Positions 48,389-56,260 of a DNA stretch of 64,000 nucleotides are shown in pieces. The position numbers and the translations under genes are program-made. Position 1 is the first letter of the stretch. Each line of letters starts with the position of its first letter. The notes beneath the pieces were generated by a model that did not search any database, was not told where the DNA came from, and was given only the letters and a program-made list of their open reading frames with translations. The stretch is from Streptomyces sp. 7-21 (GTDB taxonomy: Bacteria; Actinomycetota; Actinomycetes; Streptomycetales; Streptomycetaceae), in contig NZ_JAERRL010000002.1 in NCBI RefSeq assembly GCF_016741785.1, positions 248,001-312,000 of the forward strand, written 5' to 3'.

Positions 48389-49546
48389 ATGATTGCCAGC
48401 AGCCAGGCACCGCAGCAGCCGACACCCGACCAGATCCGCCGCGCGCCCAAGGTCCTGCTGCACGACCACCTCGACGGCGGCCTGCGCCCGGCCACGGTCA
48501 TCGAACTCGCCCGGGAACAGGGGTACGACGCCCTGCCCGAGACCGATCCCGAGCGGCTGGGCACGTGGTTCCGCCAGGCCGCCGACTCCGGTTCGCTGGA
48601 GCGGTACCTGGAGACGTTCCGGCACACCTGCGCCGTGATGCAGACCCGCGAGGCGCTGCGGCGCGTCGCCGCCGAGTGCGTGCGCGATCTCGCCGAGGAC
48701 GGCGTGGTCTACGCCGAGGTCCGGTACGCCCCCGAGCAGCACCTCGAGGGCGGGCTGAGCCTGGAGGAGGTCGTCGAGGCCGTCAACGAGGGTTTCCGCG
48801 AGGGCGAACGCCTCGCCGCCGCCGACGGCTACCGCATCAGGACGACGGCGCTGCTGACCGCGATGCGGCACGCCGCGCGCGCCCTGGAGATCGCCGAACT
48901 CGCCAACCGCTACCGGGACCGGGGCGTCGTCGGCTTCGACATCGCCGGCGCGGAGGCGGGCTACCCGCCCACCCGGCACCTGGACGCCTTCGAGTACCTG
49001 AAGCGGGAGAACAACCACTTCACCATCCACGCCGGCGAGGGCTTCGGCCTGCCGTCGATCTGGCAGGCGCTCCAGTGGTGCGGCGCCGACCGGCTCGGGC
49101 ACGGCGTGCGGCTGATCGACGACATCGAGGTCGGGGACGACGGGCGGGTGCGGCTCGGCCGGCTCGCCGCCTACGTGCGGGACAAGCGCATCCCGCTGGA
49201 GCTGTGCCCCACGTCCAACATCCAGACCGGCGCGGCCGCTTCGTACGCCGAGCACCCCATCGGGCTGCTGCGGCAGCTCCGCTTCCGCGCCACGGTCAAC
49301 ACCGACAACCGCCTCATGAGCGGTACGAGCATGAGTGCGGAATTCGGTCATCTGGTCCGGACTTTCCAGTACACCCTGGACGACCTTCAGTGGTTCACGG
49401 TCAATGCGATGAAATCCGCGTTCATTCCTTTCGATGAACGTCTCACGATGATCAACGAAGTGATCAAGCCCGGTTACGCGCGCCTGAAGTCCGAATGGCT
49501 GTTTGCCTCCGGCAGTCGTAATCAGCCCGTGACCAGCGAGGATTGA
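48389..49546 (+). CDS. add: adenosine deaminase
   Basis: Zinc enzyme deaminating (deoxy)adenosine to (deoxy)inosine, 385 residues. The metal-binding HDHLDGG is near residue 25, [10 protein letters not shown] near residue 190, the third zinc His lies in [13 protein letters not shown], the catalytic His in [11 protein letters not shown], and [11 protein letters not shown] precedes [13 protein letters not shown] with the fourth ligand Asp. The start is ATG 48389. It is preceded by the CTACGCGCGTAG palindrome and followed by a hairpin that overlaps its stop codon. It is monocistronic. Confidence 0.96.
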   Translation: MIASSQAPQQPTPDQIRRAPKVLLHDHLDGGLRPATVIELAREQGYDALPETDPERLGTWFRQAADSGSLERYLETFRHTCAVMQTREALRRVAAECVRDLAEDGVVYAEVRYAPEQHLEGGLSLEEVVEAVNEGFREGERLAAADGYRIRTTALLTAMRHAARALEIAELANRYRDRGVVGFDIAGAEAGYPPTRHLDAFEYLKRENNHFTIHAGEGFGLPSIWQALQWCGADRLGHGVRLIDDIEVGDDGRVRLGRLAAYVRDKRIPLELCPTSNIQTGAAASYAEHPIGLLRQLRFRATVNTDNRLMSGTSMSAEFGHLVRTFQYTLDDLQWFTVNAMKSAFIPFDERLTMINEVIKPGYARLKSEWLFASGSRNQPVTSED

Positions 49547-49571
49547 CGGCCGGGGAGCCCATCTGGCCGTC
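49545..49571 (+). terminator. hairpin at the add stop codon
   Basis: GACGGCC (49545-49551) and GGCCGTC (49565-49571) form a seven-base stem that includes the end of the add stop codon, followed by CCGG without a U run. A candidate intrinsic terminator. Confidence 0.4.
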
Positions 49572-49719
49572 CCGGTATGAGGAGAATGAAGAAGGGGGCC
49601 AGGAGGGTTACGGGCGGCGGCGCGCTTTTCCCTGTGATTGCGGGACGGCCGTGCCTGTGGCTACGGTCACCATCGCCGCTCGGCCCGAAACCCATTCCCA
49701 CACAAGGACGTAGTTACCC

Positions 49720-50073
49720 ATGAAGCAGGCAACACTGAAGACCATCGGCGCTGCCGCCCTGGGCGCCGCGCTCGCCTCGGCCGCGGGCACCGCCTCGGCC
49801 GCCGGGCTCGACGGTGTCCAGAGCACCGCGGGCGACCTGGTGGGCACGCTGCCCGTCGAGTCGGCCGTGCAGACGCTGCCGGCCGGGAGCGGCCAGCTGC
49901 TGAGCAGCGGCGCTCAGGCACTGAAGGGCAACGAGGTGCCACTGGTGGAGGACACGCTGGCCGCCGTCGGACAGGCCGACGCCGGGGCCGTCACCGACAC
50001 CACGCAGCAGCTGCTCGGGGGCCTGCCCCTCGGCTCGGCCGGGGAGATCGTGAGCGGCATCAACCTCCAGTGA
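49720..50073 (+). CDS. small secreted protein
   Basis: A 117-residue exported protein. The signal peptide runs through residue 27 (LGAALASAAGTASAAG), followed by a Gly/Leu/Val/Thr-rich mature part with repeated LxGxLPxxS-like phrases (LVGTLPVES, LLGGLPLGS). There are no cysteines. Streptomycetes encode several such small secreted proteins of unknown function. The start is ATG 49720; GGACG lies upstream with poor agreement to the consensus. Confidence 0.75.
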   Translation: MKQATLKTIGAAALGAALASAAGTASAAGLDGVQSTAGDLVGTLPVESAVQTLPAGSGQLLSSGAQALKGNEVPLVEDTLAAVGQADAGAVTDTTQQLLGGLPLGSAGEIVSGINLQ

Positions 50074-50131
50074 GCCCGCGGGGGTGAGCCGAGGCGGCCA
50101 GCCGGGAACCGGCGCGCCGACCGGTGCCAGC

Positions 50132-50168
50132 GGGGCCGGGTCCGGGGGCGTTTCCCCGGCCCGGCCCC
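50132..50168. terminator. bidirectional terminator hairpin
   Basis: A 15-base-pair stem with one bulged T: the left arm 50132-50147 pairs the right arm 50154-50168 around the loop GCGTTT. It lies between the stops of the convergent secreted-protein gene (50073) and VanZ-like gene (50238). Confidence 0.7.
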
Positions 50169-50237
50169 TCCCGTTACCCGCCACCGCCGGGCGTGGTACG
50201 GCGGCGGGTGGGTCCGCGGCGGCCCTCGCGTCCGCGC

Positions 50238-50945
50238 CTACGGACGGCTGGACAGCGCGGGAGCCGCGGCTGTCATCCCGGCCTTCCCCGGCGGGGCGTC
50301 CGTGCCGGGCAGGCACCACCGCGTGTCCCAGGGCGAGCCCGGCGGGGTGTCCCAGAAGGAATCCCAGGGCGCCCCGTCCACCGCGCCGCCGGATGTCTCG
50401 TCCCCCCGCGCGGGCGGCGCGGACGGGCCGCCCAGCAGCAGGGCGCGCAGCCGCCCGTAGCACAGCAGGTGAGTCACGCCGATGCCGCAGGTGCTGAGGA
50501 TGATGGTGTCCACGTCGGCGACGCGGCTGGGCACCAGCGACTGCGACCACTCCAGCGCCGCCGTCAGCAGGAAACCGCCCGAGACCGTGCGGACCAGCGA
50601 GGCGAACCGCCCCCCGCCCAGCCGCGGCGACAGCAGGGGCAGCAGCACGCCCAGCGGCGCCAGGCGCAGCATCCCGGCGCCGATGGTGCGCGCGCCCTCC
50701 ACCGGGCCGCGTGCGAGATCCGCTCTGATGGTCGCCAGGGGTTCCAGGTTGTGGGGCTCGACCCACATCACGGACAGCGGACGCAGCGCCAGCCAGCCGA
50801 CGACGAGCAGATAGACGCAGAGCACAGTGAACGCCCCGGCGCGCACGCGCGAGGGGACACTCCTTGCCCGGCCGTCGCGGGCGGACGCTCCGCGCGCGGG
50901 CCGGAGAGGCTCAGTGGAGCCCACAGGGTCATGCCGCACGCTCAC
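50238..50945 (-). CDS. VanZ-family membrane protein
   Basis: A 235-residue membrane protein with about four helices (residues 36-55, 83-103, 110-130, 138-160). The VanZ signature is present: LEPLATIRADL, GAGMLRLAPLGVLLPLL and EWSQSLVPSRVADVDTIIL. VanZ-like proteins are linked to glycopeptide or antimicrobial tolerance, but the biochemical role is unclear. The C-terminal 60 residues are polar and Gly/Pro/Trp-rich. GTG 50945 is used since further upstream starts would overlap the lipoprotein gene; the start is not certain. Confidence 0.72.
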   Translation of the reverse strand: MSVRHDPVGSTEPLRPARGASARDGRARSVPSRVRAGAFTVLCVYLLVVGWLALRPLSVMWVEPHNLEPLATIRADLARGPVEGARTIGAGMLRLAPLGVLLPLLSPRLGGGRFASLVRTVSGGFLLTAALEWSQSLVPSRVADVDTIILSTCGIGVTHLLCYGRLRALLLGGPSAPPARGDETSGGAVDGAPWDSFWDTPPGSPWDTRWCLPGTDAPPGKAGMTAAAPALSSRP

Positions 50946-51045
50946 CAGGACGCCGGTGCCGAGGAGGCGGTTCCACCGTCCCGTTGTGACGTACGACGCC
51001 CTGTCGTTCCGTCCCCGGCGGGTCCCGCCGCGTCGCGGCCGGCTG

Positions 51046-51633
51046 TCACCGCAGGGGGGAGCTGGCGCGCATGGCGTTGCTGCACGAGTACGGCTTGGGG
51101 CGCTCGGTGGTGGAGCCGGGCGGGCCGCTGAGGACGACGGAGTGGCCATCGCCCAGCTCACTGCGGGCGAAGGTGCAGACGATCTGGACGAGGGCGAACG
51201 CCGGCAGGTCGGCAGGGTCCTGGCTCAGACGCAGCCCGGTGCCTATCTCCCCGCCGTGCACGACGCCGGAGACCTCCAGGTTCGGCGGCACGTCGCTGCT
51301 GAACCCCGCGGCCTGCTCGGCCTGCCCCGGATCGGACTGGAGCTCTGCCAGCAGCGCCTGCGCGACCGCCACCGGATCGCCGCTGACGCTCGTCATGTCC
51401 AGCGAGCGGGTCACCGCCTCGACGCTGGTGCCGCACACCAGGTACACCTCGGTGCCCTCGCCCTGGCCGGGCGACTCGCACGTCGCGCGCGTCGGGGCCG
51501 GCCCGCCGTCCACCGGCACGTCGGTCGACTGGATGCCGCAGGCGGTGCCCGCCGTCACCAGCAGGGCCAGCAGGCCGGCGCGCGCCCGCCTGGCCGCCCG
51601 GCGGCCTCTCGTGCCGTGACTGCCGGTGCTCAA
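51046..51633 (-). CDS. lipoprotein of the afsQ operon
   Basis: A 195-residue lipoprotein: Arg-rich n-region, hydrophobic core and lipobox VTAGTAC (Cys near residue 32), then a polar mature domain. TTG 51633 overlaps the kinase stop by four bases (TTGA), with GGAGGGG upstream, so it is translationally coupled. In S. coelicolor an equivalent lipoprotein follows afsQ2 (from memory) and is thought to help signal sensing. No domain with a known function is recognised. Confidence 0.82.
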   Translation of the reverse strand: MSTGSHGTRGRRAARRARAGLLALLVTAGTACGIQSTDVPVDGGPAPTRATCESPGQGEGTEVYLVCGTSVEAVTRSLDMTSVSGDPVAVAQALLAELQSDPGQAEQAAGFSSDVPPNLEVSGVVHGGEIGTGLRLSQDPADLPAFALVQIVCTFARSELGDGHSVVLSGPPGSTTERPKPYSCSNAMRASSPLR

Positions 51634-53234
51634 CGGGTCCCCTCCTCGGCTTCCTCCGCTTCCCTGCCCGCCTCGTCGCGGCCGCCGTCGCCGGACTTCT
51701 TCTGGCCGGGCACCCGCGCCTCGCGCGGCAGCCGCAGTGTGAACACCGCGCCGCCCTCGGGGGAGTTGCGGGCGGTGATGTCGCCGCCGTGCAGATGGGC
51801 GTTCTCCAGGGCGATCGACAGGCCCAGGCCGCTGCCGTCGGAGCGCGGCCGGGAGGCGCTCGCCTTGTAGAAGCGGTCGAAGACGTGCGGCAGGACGTCC
51901 TCGGGGATGCCGGGGCCGTTGTCGGCGACCTCGACCACCACCTCGTCGGGCCGGTCCGGGTGCCGTTCCTCGCGGATCGTCACCCGCACCGGCGAGCCGC
52001 CGTGCTTGAGGGCGTTGCCGATGAGGTTGGCGAGGATGACGTCCAGGCGCCGCGGGTCCAGGCGCGCGATGATGCCGCGGTCGCCGGAGACCTCGACGGC
52101 GTCCAGCCAGGCGCGGTCGTCGATGCAGGCGGTGACCTGGTCGGCGATGTCCACGTCGTCGAGCACCATCCGGGCCGTGCCGGCGTCGAAGCGGGTCACC
52201 TCCATGAGGTTCTCCACCAGGACGTTCAGGCGGCGGGTCTCGCTGACGACGAGCTGCACGGCGGGCGCGATCATCGGGTCGAGGTTGTCGACCTCGTCTT
52301 CCAGCACCTCGGTCACGGCCGTGATCGCCGTCATCGGGGTGCGCAGCTCGTGCGACATGTCGGCGACGAAGCGGCGGCTGGCGGCCTCGCGGGCCGACAG
52401 GTCCTGCACCCGCTGTTCAAGCGAGGCGGCGGCGCGGTTGAACGTCCGGGTGAGTTCGGCGAGTTCGTCGGCGCCACGCTCTTCAAGCCGGGTGTCGAGC
52501 TTGCCCTCGGCCAGGCGGCTGGCCGCGTCGCTCAGCCGCTGCACCGGCCGCAGCACGGTCGTCGCGGCGGCCTGCGCCAGCAGCACGGAGCCGAAGACGG
52601 CCAGCGCGGTGGCGATGCCCAGGGAGACGACGAGCGAGTCCAGGTCGTCGCGCTCGGCGGACAGCGACAGCAGCATGTAGCCGGTCGGGCCGTCGTCCAT
52701 CACCTGCGAGCCCGCGACCAGGTACGGCTCGTCCTCGTACGTGATGCGCTGCCAGTACAGGTGGTAGGGCGAGGTGCCGCTCTCGCTGTCACGCCGCTTG
52801 TAGACGGCGTCCACCAGCGAGGAGGGCACCATGTCCAGGCGGAAGAGCGAGGGCTCCGACTCCGCGACGCACACCGGCTGGCCGTTGCGCTGGTCCACCA
52901 GCACGACCTGGTAGCGCTGCGAGTTCTTCGCCATTGCGGCGGCCATGGCCCGCAGGTCGTCGCAGCTGGCGTTCTCCGGGAGCGAGCCGGCGTTGGCGCC
53001 GAGCGACTCGCGGAAGTCGTCCAGCGCGCCCTGCTGGGCGCGGGTCAGTACGGCGTCGCGGGTGAGCCAGTACGCGATGCCGGAGACCGAGACGGCCGCG
53101 GCCAGTGCGACGAGCGCGAAGACGGTGACCAGGCGCAGCCGCAGGCTCGTGATGCGCAGCAGCGAGCCCAGCCGGCTCCGCACGCGGCCCACGGGCCGGG
53201 CCGCGGTGTCGCCCGCCGTGTTCTCAGCGGTCAT
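51630..53234 (-). CDS. afsQ2: AfsQ2-like sensor histidine kinase
   Basis: A 534-residue membrane sensor kinase. Transmembrane helix 1 is near residues 36-58 and helix 2 near 205-228, with a 145-residue extracellular sensor between. A HAMP domain (VLRPVQRLSDAASRLAEGKL) is followed by the H-box ADMSHELRTPMTAI with the phospho-His, the N-box ANLIGNALKHGG, and ATP-lid motifs DNGPGIPEDV and GSGLGLSIALENA. It is the partner of the adjacent response regulator, with 21 bases between the genes. The context with sigQ identifies it as AfsQ2, which links nitrogen/nutrient state to antibiotic production in S. coelicolor. Confidence 0.9.
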   Translation of the reverse strand: MTAENTAGDTAARPVGRVRSRLGSLLRITSLRLRLVTVFALVALAAAVSVSGIAYWLTRDAVLTRAQQGALDDFRESLGANAGSLPENASCDDLRAMAAAMAKNSQRYQVVLVDQRNGQPVCVAESEPSLFRLDMVPSSLVDAVYKRRDSESGTSPYHLYWQRITYEDEPYLVAGSQVMDDGPTGYMLLSLSAERDDLDSLVVSLGIATALAVFGSVLLAQAAATTVLRPVQRLSDAASRLAEGKLDTRLEERGADELAELTRTFNRAAASLEQRVQDLSAREAASRRFVADMSHELRTPMTAITAVTEVLEDEVDNLDPMIAPAVQLVVSETRRLNVLVENLMEVTRFDAGTARMVLDDVDIADQVTACIDDRAWLDAVEVSGDRGIIARLDPRRLDVILANLIGNALKHGGSPVRVTIREERHPDRPDEVVVEVADNGPGIPEDVLPHVFDRFYKASASRPRSDGSGLGLSIALENAHLHGGDITARNSPEGGAVFTLRLPREARVPGQKKSGDGGRDEAGREAEEAEEGTR

Positions 53235-53255
53235 GCGATTGCCTCACGCCCCCTG

Positions 53256-53942
53256 TCAGGACGGGGCGTCGAGCCGGTAGCCGACCCCGCGCACGGTGCG
53301 GATCAGCTTGGGCGACGACGGCACGTCCTCGACCTTGGCGCGCAGCCGCTGCACGCAGGCGTCCACGAGCCGGGAGTCGCCCAGGTAGTCGTGCTCCCAG
53401 ACCAGCCGGAGCAGCTGCTGCCGCGACAGCGCCTGGCCGGGACGGCGGCTCAGCTCCAGCAGCAGGCGCAGCTCGGTGGGCGTGAGCTGCAAGTCCTTGC
53501 CGTTCTTCGTGACGGTCATCGCGGCGCGGTCGATGACGATGTTGCCGAACGTGGCCGAGTCGTTGGCTTCCCGCTCGCCGCGGCGCATCACCGCGCGGAT
53601 GCGGGCGTCGAGGACCCTGCCCTGCACCGGCTTGACCACGTAGTCGTCGGCCCCGGACTCCAGGCCCACCACGACGTCGATGTCGTCGCTGCGGGCCGTG
53701 AGCAGAATGATGGGCAACTGGTCGGTGCGGCGGATGCGGCGGCACACCTCGAAGCCGTCGATGCCGGGCAGCATCACGTCCAGCACGATGAGGTCGGGGC
53801 GCTGCTCGCGCAGCATCTTCATCCCGTCCTCACCCGTGGCGGCGGTCACGACACGGTGCCCCTGACGGGTCAGGCTCATTTCCAGAGCCGTGCGCACCGC
53901 CTCGTCGTCCTCGATCAGCAACAGGAAAGCCACGCGGCTCAT
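53256..53942 (-). CDS. afsQ1: AfsQ1-like response regulator
   Basis: An OmpR/PhoB-type response regulator, 228 residues. The receiver domain has LLIEDDEAV, the phospho-acceptor Asp in LIVLDVMLPGIDGFEVCR, LLTARSDD and VVKPVQGRVLDARIRA. The C-terminal winged helix has LTPTELRLLLELSRRPGQAL, RLVDACVQRLRAKVED and RTVRGVGYRLD. It is nearly identical to AfsQ1 as I remember it. ATG 53942 and GTG 53933 are both possible starts; the latter gives 225 residues, as remembered for the S. coelicolor protein. It is divergent from sigQ. Confidence 0.92.
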   Translation of the reverse strand: MSRVAFLLLIEDDEAVRTALEMSLTRQGHRVVTAATGEDGMKMLREQRPDLIVLDVMLPGIDGFEVCRRIRRTDQLPIILLTARSDDIDVVVGLESGADDYVVKPVQGRVLDARIRAVMRRGEREANDSATFGNIVIDRAAMTVTKNGKDLQLTPTELRLLLELSRRPGQALSRQQLLRLVWEHDYLGDSRLVDACVQRLRAKVEDVPSSPKLIRTVRGVGYRLDAPS

Positions 53943-54176
53943 TGTGGCCCATACACCCATCCGAGTTCGACCGCCCGGGTCGTGCGACTTCCGGGCCCGG
54001 CGGCCGAACGCGCCCCGTAGCCGGTTCCCACGCCCCCGGCGCGACCCCTCCGGGCGCACGACGGCTGAGCGTGAACTCACCACCGCAGGGGGCCCGTCGG
54101 ACGTCTCAGCGCCCTGGCGGGCCAGCCAGACACGCGGGTGTGATGAACATCAAATTCCTCCCGGCGACTGGGTGCT

Positions 54177-54192
54177 GTGACAGCGCTGTGAC
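54177..54192. promoter_or_regulatory. AfsQ1-type operator (GTGAC-N6-GTGAC)
   Basis: GTGAC AGCGCT GTGAC is an exact match to the GTnAC-N6-GTnAC direct repeat reported for AfsQ1 binding. It lies between afsQ1 and sigQ, 83 bases before the chosen sigQ start, so AfsQ1 should control sigQ directly. The rest of the 333-base gap has no gene. Confidence 0.8.
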
Positions 54193-54275
54193 AGTCAGAG
54201 GACCCCCTCATGAAACTGGCCCGGCAGTGTGATGACCAACAGATCGCACGGACGGACTCCACGAGGGGGAGCGGG

Positions 54276-55043
54276 ATGAGGGCATCGCACGGCATCAGCG
54301 ACACGACAGCCGCTACGACGCTCACGCCCGCACACGTGGTTCCCGTCCGCTGCGCCGAATCGTCCGGCGGCGCGAACCGGCTGGGGGGCCGCCGTTCCGC
54401 CGGGCACAAGCACCGGGCGCGGCTCGCGGCTGTCGCCCCGGTGACGGGGGAACGGGGGAACCGGGGGAACACGGGGGACGGCGTCCACGGGGAGGCCGGG
54501 GGTGCGCGGCGCGAAGGGCGCACGGAGGCGGAGTTCACCGCCTACGTGCGCGAGCGCCGGGCCTCCCTGTACGCCACCGCCTACCACCTCACCGGCGACC
54601 GGCACGAGGCGGAGGACCTGCTGCAGAGCGCGCTGCTGTCGACCTACCGCGCCTGGGACCGCATCGCCGACAAGGCCGCCCTCAACGGCTACCTGCGGCG
54701 CACCATGACGAACCTGCACATCAGCGCCTGGCGCCGGCGCAAGCTGAACGAGTACCCGACCGAGGAGCTGCCCGAGGCGCCTGGCGAGCAGGACACCATG
54801 CGCGGCACGGAGCTGCGCACGGTGCTGTGGCAGGCGCTGGCCCGGCTGCCGGAGCAGCAGCGCACGATGCTGGTGCTGCGGTACTACGAGGGCCGCACTG
54901 ACCCGGAGATCGCGGATACGCTCAACATCAGCGTCGGCACGGTCAAGAGCAGCATCTGGCGCACCCTGCGGCGGCTGCGGGACGACCAGTCACTCAGCCA
55001 GGGCCGCGACCGCGAGGAGTCCTTCGGCGAACTGGTCGCCTGA
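54276..55043 (+). CDS. sigQ: SigQ-like sigma factor (SigE family)
   Basis: A 255-residue ECF sigma factor. The N-terminal 85 residues are low-complexity, with a Gly/Asn/Arg-rich stretch encoded by GGGGGA repeats (54444-54478). Region 2 follows (YVRERRASLYATAYHLTGD, AEDLLQSALLSTYRAWDRI, LRRTMTNLHISAWRRRK) and region 4 (ALARLPEQQRTMLVLRYYEG, DTLNISVGTVKSSIWRTLR). ATG 54276 has GAGGGGGAGCGGG ahead; an ATG at 54210 would extend the protein by 22 residues. In S. coelicolor SigQ represses antibiotic production and is under AfsQ1 control, which agrees with the operator here. Confidence 0.88.
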   Translation: MRASHGISDTTAATTLTPAHVVPVRCAESSGGANRLGGRRSAGHKHRARLAAVAPVTGERGNRGNTGDGVHGEAGGARREGRTEAEFTAYVRERRASLYATAYHLTGDRHEAEDLLQSALLSTYRAWDRIADKAALNGYLRRTMTNLHISAWRRRKLNEYPTEELPEAPGEQDTMRGTELRTVLWQALARLPEQQRTMLVLRYYEGRTDPEIADTLNISVGTVKSSIWRTLRRLRDDQSLSQGRDREESFGELVA

Positions 55044-55045
55044 GG

Positions 55046-55196
55046 CACGGGGGAAACACGGGGGAGTGCGCAAACGGGGACAACGGGGGAAGTAACGGGG
55101 GACATAGCGGGGGAAATACGGGGGAAGGCGGGAAACCCGAGGGAAGGGGAAAACCGGGAGAAACCGGGGGAAACGGGGGAGTACGGGGGAACGAAA
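55046..55196. repeat. degenerate CGGGGGA repeat tract
   Basis: About 150 bases just after sigQ contain nine exact CGGGGGA units spaced by variable A/C-rich linkers, with several degenerate copies between them. Four similar units occur inside the sigQ coding region at 54444-54478. The tract is strongly G-rich on the + strand and could form G-quadruplexes in the sigQ mRNA. It is non-coding. The rest of the gap up to 55314 is ordinary GC-rich sequence. Confidence 0.6.
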
Positions 55197-55314
55197 GGGC
55201 GCGGGGTCCGGCGACCGGGGGGTCTGGCCGGGCCCCGCGTCGCGTCTCCGCACGCTGCGCCAGAGCCGTTTGGCCGCCGCACCGGAGTTGCCGGCGCCCG
55301 CCGGCCCGCTCGCT

Positions 55315-55350
55315 GGCCGGTGGTGACGGCCGCGGCCGTCACCACCGGCC
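55315..55350. terminator. perfect 36-base palindrome between convergent genes
   Basis: An uninterrupted 18+18 base inverted repeat centred between 55332 and 55333 (each arm GGCCGGTGGTGACGGCCG). It ends one base before the stop of the leftward aldehyde dehydrogenase-like gene and follows the sigQ repeat tract, so it probably serves as a bidirectional terminator. Confidence 0.7.
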
Positions 55351-55351
55351 G

Positions 55352-56260
55352 TCACAGCCCCTGCGGGTGCCAGACCGTCTTGGTCTCCAGGAACGCCAGC
55401 AGCCGCCCCGTGCCCGGGTCGGCGTGCCAGTCCTCACCGTCCGGCGCCGGCCGGCGGACCCGCTTGAGCGTCTCGGCGGCGGTAGCCTCCAGCTCGGCGG
55501 CGAGCTGAGGGTCCTCGACGCCCGTGAGGTCCAGCGCGTTGACGTCCCGGTGCGCCGCGAGCACGGGCGCGAGTTCGGCCGTGCGGCCCGAGAGGATGTT
55601 CACCACGCCGGGCGGCAGGTCCGAGACGGCCAGCACCTCCGCCAGCGTCAGCGCGGGCAGCGGCGACGGCTCGCTGGCCACGACGACCGCCGTGTTCCCC
55701 GAGACGATGACCGGGGCCAGCACCGACACCAGCCCGAGCAGCGAGGAGCGCGGCGGCGCCACGACGGCGACCACACCCGTCGGTTCGGGCACCGAGAGGT
55801 TGAAGTACGGCCCTGCCACGGGATTGGCGTTGCCCGCCACCTGCGCGATCTTGTCCGACCAGCCCGCGTACCACACCCAGCGGGCCAGCGCGGCGTCCGT
55901 CTCCGCGCCCGAGGCGTCGCCGCTGTCCGCCGCGAACTCGTCCCGGCGGCTCTGCATCATCTCCGCGATCCGGTACAGGATCTGGCCGCGGTTGTAGGCG
56001 GTCGCCTGCGACCACGGGCCGAACGCCTTGCGGGCTGCGACGACCGCGTCCCGCGCGTCCTTCCGCGAGGCCAGCGGCGCGTTGGCCAGCCAGGTGCCTG
56101 CCTCGTCGGTCACCTCGTACACCCGCCCGCTCTCTGACCGGGGGAAGCGGCCCCCGACGAACAGCTTGTAGGTCTTCCGCACGGGCAGCGGGCCGGCACC
56201 GCCGCCCGCCGCCGGGCCCAGAGCCGGACCGGCCACCGGTTCAGTCGCCTGCTCAGACAT
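55352..56260 (-). CDS. truncated aldehyde dehydrogenase-like protein
   Basis: A 302-residue protein covering only the NAD-binding part of an aldehyde dehydrogenase (YKLFVGGRFPRSESGRVYEV, AFGPWSQATAYNRGQILYRI, PEPTGVVAVVAPPRSSLLGL, SGNTAVVVASEPSPLPALTL, DLPPGVVNILSG). It stops before the region where the catalytic Cys and the oligomerisation domain should be, so it cannot be a complete enzyme. Its ATG overlaps the end of the full-length ALDH gene upstream by eight bases. It may pair with that enzyme as a regulatory or scaffold subunit (inference). Confidence 0.82.
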   Translation of the reverse strand: MSEQATEPVAGPALGPAAGGGAGPLPVRKTYKLFVGGRFPRSESGRVYEVTDEAGTWLANAPLASRKDARDAVVAARKAFGPWSQATAYNRGQILYRIAEMMQSRRDEFAADSGDASGAETDAALARWVWYAGWSDKIAQVAGNANPVAGPYFNLSVPEPTGVVAVVAPPRSSLLGLVSVLAPVIVSGNTAVVVASEPSPLPALTLAEVLAVSDLPPGVVNILSGRTAELAPVLAAHRDVNALDLTGVEDPQLAAELEATAAETLKRVRRPAPDGEDWHADPGTGRLLAFLETKTVWHPQGL

